Positions 59,061-64,000 of a stretch of 64,000 nt of DNA are shown here, in pieces (position 1 is the first letter of the stretch; each line of letters begins with the position of its first letter). The notes below the pieces were generated by a model. It searched no databases. It was given only the letters and a program-made list of their open reading frames with translations, and was not told where the DNA came from. The position numbers and the translations under genes are program-made. The DNA lies in contig JAJEKV010000020.1 of the NCBI GenBank assembly GCA_021234155.1, positions 754,938 through 818,937 of the forward strand. Reading direction: 5' to 3'. The DNA comes from Isoetes taiwanensis (lineage: Eukaryota > Streptophyta > Lycopodiopsida > Isoetales > Isoetaceae).

Positions 59061-60039
59061 CTATAACTCGGGTTGCCTTGCCTTTATCACAGTATCACTG
59101 CGCCTCTGCGGTTGTTGCGAGGGCCCGTTCCTACCAAGCTTATTGCCTTGGATTACGCCCGACACCAGAGTCTTGGGGTTTATTGCCCTTACAAACTTAC
59201 GGATCTCCTCATTCAATCCTTCAATATAGCTCTCTACTACGTGCTTTTCACTCAACTTCGGTACATAAAGCCTTAACCTCATGAATTCCTCGTATATTTC
59301 GGGTGATTTGTTGCCTTGCTTGCAACACAGTAGAATCTTGGCGCATCATGTTGGACTTGTGTTCCCTTGGGACATAATGTCGCGAATGCCTTAGCAAACT
59401 TTTGAACGCAGAATTGCTTAAGCCATGTGCTCGGTAGCCCTTCCACCAAATCGTGCCACTCCCTTAAGGTTGGTTGTTGCCACCCTGCCCTTGTCCTTGT
59501 CCTTCATGCTATAGGCATTGCCATACTCGCTCATCTCATCTAACCATACCTCTGCTTCCATCCCAGACCTGTTATCCCCCGAGAACTGTTCCAACTTTCT
59601 GGCTTTCCATACATTGCTGAGTGCTGAGTCAACCTTCTTTTGGTAATCTGAGGCCTTTGAGTCCCTGTTCCTGCCGTCTCTATGGTCCTGCACCTGCTCT
59701 TCCTCTTCCTCGAAGGTCGAGTCAGAACCCGGAGCTTGTGTGGGAGGATTAGTCTTTGGGGGACCTCCTTCTCTTGCTCCTCTTCTTGTCCTTACTCTTC
59801 TTCTGAGGTGGTGCTTCCGGCAGTTGGACATTGTCGTTTGGGCTCACGCCTCCTTGTGCTGCCAAGAAAGCCTTTATTTGCTCGAGGTCCATTCTCATCT
59901 GCGACATTTCTTCCTCAGGAGTCATTGGGCCGAATGCTTCATACAGGTTCCTTGCCGGGTGCGGCCTAGGCGGAGTCTGTTCTTCCCTACGGTCTCGCCG
60001 TTGTTGTTCTGCGGATCCTGGGCCTCTAGCTGCATACAC
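59061..60039 (-). pseudogene. Chromovirus gag, frame-broken
   Basis: Three successive pieces in different frames. The N-terminal part (60039-59749) is charged, with RNLYEAFGPMTPEEEMSQMR and a Lys/Arg-rich end. The middle (59831-59418) is acidic and then enters the retrotransposon gag domain at KLEQFSGDN and EAEVWLDEMSEY. The C-terminal part (59282-59061) has YVPKLSEKHVVESYIEGLN, matching the end of that domain. No CCHC knuckle was read with confidence. Gag forms the particle that encloses the RNA. Confidence 0.78.
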
Positions 60040-60252
<213 letters not shown>

Positions 60253-60942
60253 ATTTAAGTGTAGATCAATTTAGAATCATGCTTGGATTTGTGCATTTGA
60301 CTCAAAGGTACAAAAGCAAGGTGCTTAAATTTATGGTATGGAAAGATATAAATACTCACCCCCATGGTAAGATTTTTTGCATGGCTAACTAGAATATGGA
60401 TCCCTTATAGGGAGGTTGCTAAAATGGCATATATATACATACATATATATATATATATCTAACATATATATGTTCTTATGTTTGTCCTCTTAAATCCGAC
60501 CGTTGATCCGAGATCCTACGGCTCACGTGGCTTTGGGACATATCATGCGGCCCAGATGGCTTGGGAGTTTGTGTATAGACTATATGTAAGCGATCCTACG
60601 GTCCAGGTTAATTCGATCCTGATCGTCGGTCCGAGATCCTACGGCTCACGTTGATTTGGGACACATCCTACAGTGCACATGGCTTGGAAATTATATGTAA
60701 TCGATCTAACGGCCCAGGTTGCTCTTGATCCTGATCGTCGATCCGAGATCCTACGACTCAGGTGGCTTGGCACATATCCTACGGTCCAGATGGCTTTGGG
60801 AATTATATGTAATAGATCCTACGGCTCATATTGCTTTTATATGGTGAGATCTGGATCGTTGATCGAGTCTAAGATCCTAAGGCTCATGTTGAATGCTCGT
60901 CCCTTAAGGAAAGGCTTTTAAAATTTTTTATGTTATTGGGGA

Positions 60943-60996
60943 GATTCGAACCCTGGCCCCCAACCCCCCAAACCCCCCACTCTAACCACTAGACCA
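60943..60996 (-). other. tRNA-like Pol III promoter, copy 1 (SINE-like)
   Basis: On the minus strand the A-box-like TGGTCTAGTGG (60996-60986) is followed 44 bases later by the B-box GGTTCGAATC (60952-60943), matching the internal promoter of tRNA genes. A tRNA cloverleaf is not complete because the anticodon arm is G-rich and irregular, so this is a tRNA-derived element, not a functional tRNA. Confidence 0.65.
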
Positions 60997-61135
60997 AGCA
61001 TTAGTTCTATGAATAATTTATGTTTCAAATATACTTAAGGGTAATGTTCTAATTAAGATAAAAATAGAATATAACATTCTAGATAGTTCAAGAAAGTTCT
61101 AGAATGTCCTGGAGGCTCTGGAAAGTTCTAAAATC

Positions 61136-61173
61136 TTCCAGAATGTTCTAGAAACTTCCAGAATATTCTAGAA
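61136..61173. promoter_or_regulatory. Heat-shock-element-like array, cluster 1
   Basis: Eight consecutive units alternate TTC and GAA exactly every 5 bp (TTC at 61136, 61146, 61156, 61166; GAA at 61141, 61151, 61161, 61171). The consensus heat-shock-factor site is nTTCnnGAAnnTTCn. Near-matches extend the array to both sides, from 61087 to 61183. Confidence 0.7.
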
Positions 61174-61330
61174 TGTTTTGGAATACAAGGGAATCTAGGG
61201 GGAATCTAAGAGAATCCTTCCAAAAAGGCCCAAATTGTTCTAATAAGTTCTAGAATGCAGGGGAATCTTCGGAAATGTAAGGGAATAGGGAAATACTTCC
61301 AGAAATTTCTAGGATGTTTTGAAAGTTTCA

Positions 61331-61373
61331 GAATGTTCCAGAAAGTTCTAGAATGTTCTAGAAATTTCTAGAA
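61331..61373. promoter_or_regulatory. Heat-shock-element-like array, cluster 2
   Basis: Nine consecutive perfect units: GAA at 61331, 61341, 61351, 61361 and 61371, and TTC at 61336, 61346, 61356 and 61366. Three perfect units are usually enough for heat-shock-factor binding. It could instead be a byproduct of a 10-bp repeat. Confidence 0.7.
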
Positions 61374-62257
61374 TGTAAGGGAATCGAGGAGAATTAAAGG
61401 GAATATAAGGAAATCTCATAAATTGTAAGAGAATGTAGGAAAATATTTACAAGTCTGACGGAATCGCTTAAAATCTAGTTGAATCTAAGGGGATCTTCAT
61501 AATATCTAAGGGAATCTAAGAAAATCTTGATGAAATTTTAGAGTTTTTTTTTTAAGATTTTGCAAAGAGCCACAATAGAATGTTCTAAAATGTTTCATAA
61601 TAAAGGTGTATCTAAAAATAGAAAGTGTTTTAGAAATATTGCACAGATCCAAAATAAATTATTTTGGAAGGTTCTAAATGCTCATGGGTAAGCACCTCAA
61701 TCAAATAGAAAATTCTAAGAGAATCTTGGGGAATCTTCATGAATGCTAAATATAGTACATAGAATGTTGAAGAATATAGAGGAATCACAAGAGAATCTTA
61801 GTAGAATCGTTGGTTACCTAGAGCACGACAGTGCCTTGCCCCATAAGAACATGCTAAAACTGGAACAATGTGGGATGCATTAAATTTCTTGTACTATACT
61901 ATGTTCTTATGTTTCGCGCTTATCCGACCGTCCGTTCGAGATCCGACGGCTCACGTGGGTTTGGGACGTATCCTACGGCCCAGATGGCCTGGGAGTTTAC
62001 ATATAATATGTGTACCGATCCCCACGGTCCAGCATTGATCTGATCCCCGACCGCCACCGAGATCCGACGGCTCCACGTGGCTTGGGACACATCCCACGGT
62101 CCACGTGGCTTTGGGAATTATATGTAATAGATCATACGGCTCATATTGCTTTTATATGGTGAGATCTTGATCGTTGATCGAGTTTAAGATCCTAAGGCTC
62201 ATATTGAATGCTCGTTCATTAAGGAAAGGCTTTTAAAATTTTTTATGTTATTGGGGG

Positions 62258-62310
62258 GATTCGAACCCTGGTCCTCAATCCCCAAACCCCCCACTCTAAC
62301 CACTAGACCA
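62258..62310 (-). other. tRNA-like Pol III promoter, copy 2
   Basis: The same A-box (62310-62300) and B-box (62267-62258) arrangement as in copy 1, in the same place within the tandem unit. Confidence 0.65.
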
Positions 62311-62418
62311 AGCATTAATTCTATGAAAAAATTATGTTTCAAATATACTTAAGGGTAATGTTCTAATTAAGATAAAATAGACTATAATATTCTAGGATGT
62401 TTTGAAACTTTCAAAATG

Positions 62419-62456
62419 TTCCAGAAAGTTCTAAAATGTTCTAGAAATTTCTAGAA
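62419..62456. promoter_or_regulatory. Heat-shock-element-like array in unit 2
   Basis: Eight units at 5-bp spacing with one mismatch (AAA at 62434). Confidence 0.6.
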
Positions 62457-63340
62457 TGTAAGGGAATCCAGAAGAATTAAAGGGAATATAAGGAAATCTC
62501 ATAAGTTGTAAGAGAATCTAGGAAAATATACAAGTCTAACAAAATCTCTTAAAATCTAATTGAATCTAAGGGAATCTTCATAATATCTAAGGGAATGTAA
62601 GAAAATCTTGATGAAATCTTAGAGTTTTTTTAAGATTTTGCAAAACGCGACAATAGAATGTTCTAAAATGTTTCATAATAAAGGTGTACAATATAAATCT
62701 TGAAAAAAAAATATGCTTGATGCTCAAGGCAAGCGCTTTAGTCTAAAAATAGAAAATGTTTTAAAGATGTTGCACAGATCCAAAATAGATTATTTTAGAA
62801 GGTTTTAAATGCTCATGGGTTTTTAAGATTTTGCAAACAGCGACAATAGAATGTTCTAAAATGTTTCATAATAAAGGTGTACAATATAAATCTTGAAAAA
62901 AAAAAATATTCTAGATGCTCAAGGTAAGCGCCTTAGTCTAAAAATAGAAAATGTTTTAAAAATGTTGCACAGATCCAAAATAGATCATTTTAGAAGGTTT
63001 TAAATCCGACCGTCCGTTCGAGATCCGACGGCTCACGTGGGTTTGGGACGTATCCTACGGCCCAGATGGCCTGGGAGTTTACATATAATATGTGTACCGC
63101 AGTCCTACGGTCCAGATTGATCGATCCCGACTGGCCGGTCCGAGATCCGAACGGCTCACGGACTTGGGGACACATCCCTACGGTCCACGTGGCTTTGGGA
63201 ATTATATGTAATAGATCCTACGGCTCATATTGCTTTTATATGGTAAGATCTTGATCTTGATCGAGTTTAAGATCCTAAGGCTCATATTGAATGCTCGTTC
63301 ATTAAGGAAAGGCTTTTAAAATTTTTTATGTTATTGGGGG

Positions 63341-63394
63341 GATTCGAACCCTGGTCCTCAATCCCCCAAACACCCCATTCTAACCACTAGACTA
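63341..63394 (-). other. tRNA-like Pol III promoter, copy 3
   Basis: B-box at 63350-63341 intact. The A-box has one change (TAGTCTAGTGG). Confidence 0.62.
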
Positions 63395-63502
63395 AGCATT
63401 AATTCTATGAAAAATTTATGTTTCAAATATACTTAAGGGTAATGTTCTAATTAAGATAAAATAGACTATAATATTCTAGGATGTTTTGAAACTTTCAAAA
63501 TG

Positions 63503-63540
63503 TTCCAGAAAGTTCTAAAATGTTCTAGAAATTTCTAGAA
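63503..63540. promoter_or_regulatory. Heat-shock-element-like array in unit 3
   Basis: Eight units at 5-bp spacing with the same single mismatch (AAA at 63518) as in unit 2, so the array is kept between copies. Confidence 0.6.
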
Positions 63541-64000
63541 TGTAAGGGAATCCAGAAGAATTAAAGGGAATATAAGAAAATCTCATAAGTTGTAAGAGAA
63601 TCTAGGAAAATATACAAGTCTAATGAGAATCTCTTTAAAATCTAATTGAATCTAAGGGAATCTTCATAATATCTAAGGGAATGTAAGAAAATCTTGATGA
63701 AATCTTAGAGTTTTTTTAAGATTTTGCAAAACGCGACAATAGAATGTTCTAAAATGTTTCATAATAAAGGTGTACAATATAAATCTTGAAAAAAAAATAT
63801 TCTTGATGCTCAAGGCAAGCGCTTTAGTCTAAAAATAGAAAATGTTTTAAAGATGTTGCACAGATCCAAAATAGATTATTTTAGAAGGTTTTAAATGCTC
63901 ATGGGTTTTTAAGATTTTGCAAAGAGCGACAATAGAATGTTCTAAAATGTTTCATAATAAAGGTGTACAATATAAATCTTGAAAAAAAAAATATTCTAGA

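Larger units (their letters stand above)
45852..60039 (-). mobile_element. Ty3/gypsy chromovirus, 3' LTR to gag
   Basis: Minus-strand order from the right: gag (60039-59061), protease (58745-58371), reverse transcriptase/RNase H (58374-56884), integrase (about 56870-55827), chromodomain (55706-55344), double polypurine tract, 3' LTR (54455-45852, split). This is the standard Ty3 order. The chromodomain places it with chromoviruses, which direct insertion to modified histones. No primer-binding site or 5' LTR is visible right of gag, where an (AT)n tract and an unrelated tandem array begin. Several frames are shifted, so the copy is inactive. Confidence 0.88.
60495..64000. repeat. Tandem array of units of about 1.1-1.4 kb, at least three
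   Basis: Unit starts 'tccgacc' are at 60495, 61923 and 63005 (spacings 1428 and 1082). Each unit begins with a block of GATCC(T)ACGGCTCACGTGG-like words containing a CACGTG G-box, then a tRNA-like segment, then an AT-rich 'gaatctaaggg / ttctagaa' block. The third unit runs off the window. Copies 2 and 3 are closer to each other than to copy 1. Within copies 2 and 3 a segment of about 193 bp ('aagattttgcaaa.gcgacaatag') is itself duplicated (about 62629/62822 and 63717/63910). No protein coding is seen. Confidence 0.85.

Noticed and set aside
60943-63394. Functional tRNA genes
   Set aside because: The A and B boxes are present, but the anticodon arm does not fold and the acceptor stem is not paired, so tRNA-derived elements are more likely.

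Overview
The window looks like nuclear DNA of a land plant with a large, transposon-rich genome. A fern or other seed-free plant would fit, but the sequence does not settle the lineage. Plant-type signs are a long P-class pentatricopeptide repeat (PPR) array, spliceosomal introns, a chromodomain-bearing Ty3/gypsy element, Ty1/copia and Ty3 LTR elements primed by initiator-Met tRNA, CACTA and Helitron DNA transposons, and a neprosin-like (DUF239) gene relic. There are no bacterial-style operons. Gene density is very low: one apparently intact large gene (PPR, minus strand, 29316-31232), one probably real but truncated HAD/NIF-phosphatase-like gene (44517-45851, minus), and one unrecognised ORF (37355-38050, minus). 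Everything else coding is a pseudogene or belongs to a mobile element.

Layout. 1-12 kb: GC-rich start, a diverged LTR fragment, decayed tandem repeats, a TGCATG microsatellite, and broken exons including a neprosin-like relic at 9.4-9.7 kb. 11.9-12.4 kb: a CACTA-like terminus with 101-bp subterminal repeats. 15.3-21.8 kb: a compound LTR element (internal end, LTR, duplicated primer site, short non-coding internal region, LTR). 23.3-24.3 kb: a broken copia gag. 27.7-31.2 kb: the PPR gene and a decayed continuation of its repeat array. 32.5-37.3 kb: an LTR interrupted by a broken LINE with a poly(A) tail. 38.3-38.7 kb: a short satellite of about 130 bp with CG-rich inverted motifs. 41.3-44.1 kb: a broken DDE-transposase-like gene with introns.

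45.85-60.04 kb is a nested stack. A minus-strand chromovirus interrupts the 5' side of the HAD-like gene. Its 3' LTR is split by a 3.2-kb CACTA element (target duplication ATA) and by a 3.8-kb Helitron with both canonical ends. The Helitron in turn carries a 5'-truncated LINE. The LTR reads continuously once both insertions are removed. The element's own 5' LTR is not visible.

60.5-64 kb is a tandem array of units of about 1.1-1.4 kb. Each unit carries a tRNA-like Pol III promoter on the minus strand and a 10-bp-periodic run of alternating TTC and GAA. These runs match the consensus heat-shock element almost perfectly and are the most unusual regulatory-looking signal in the window.
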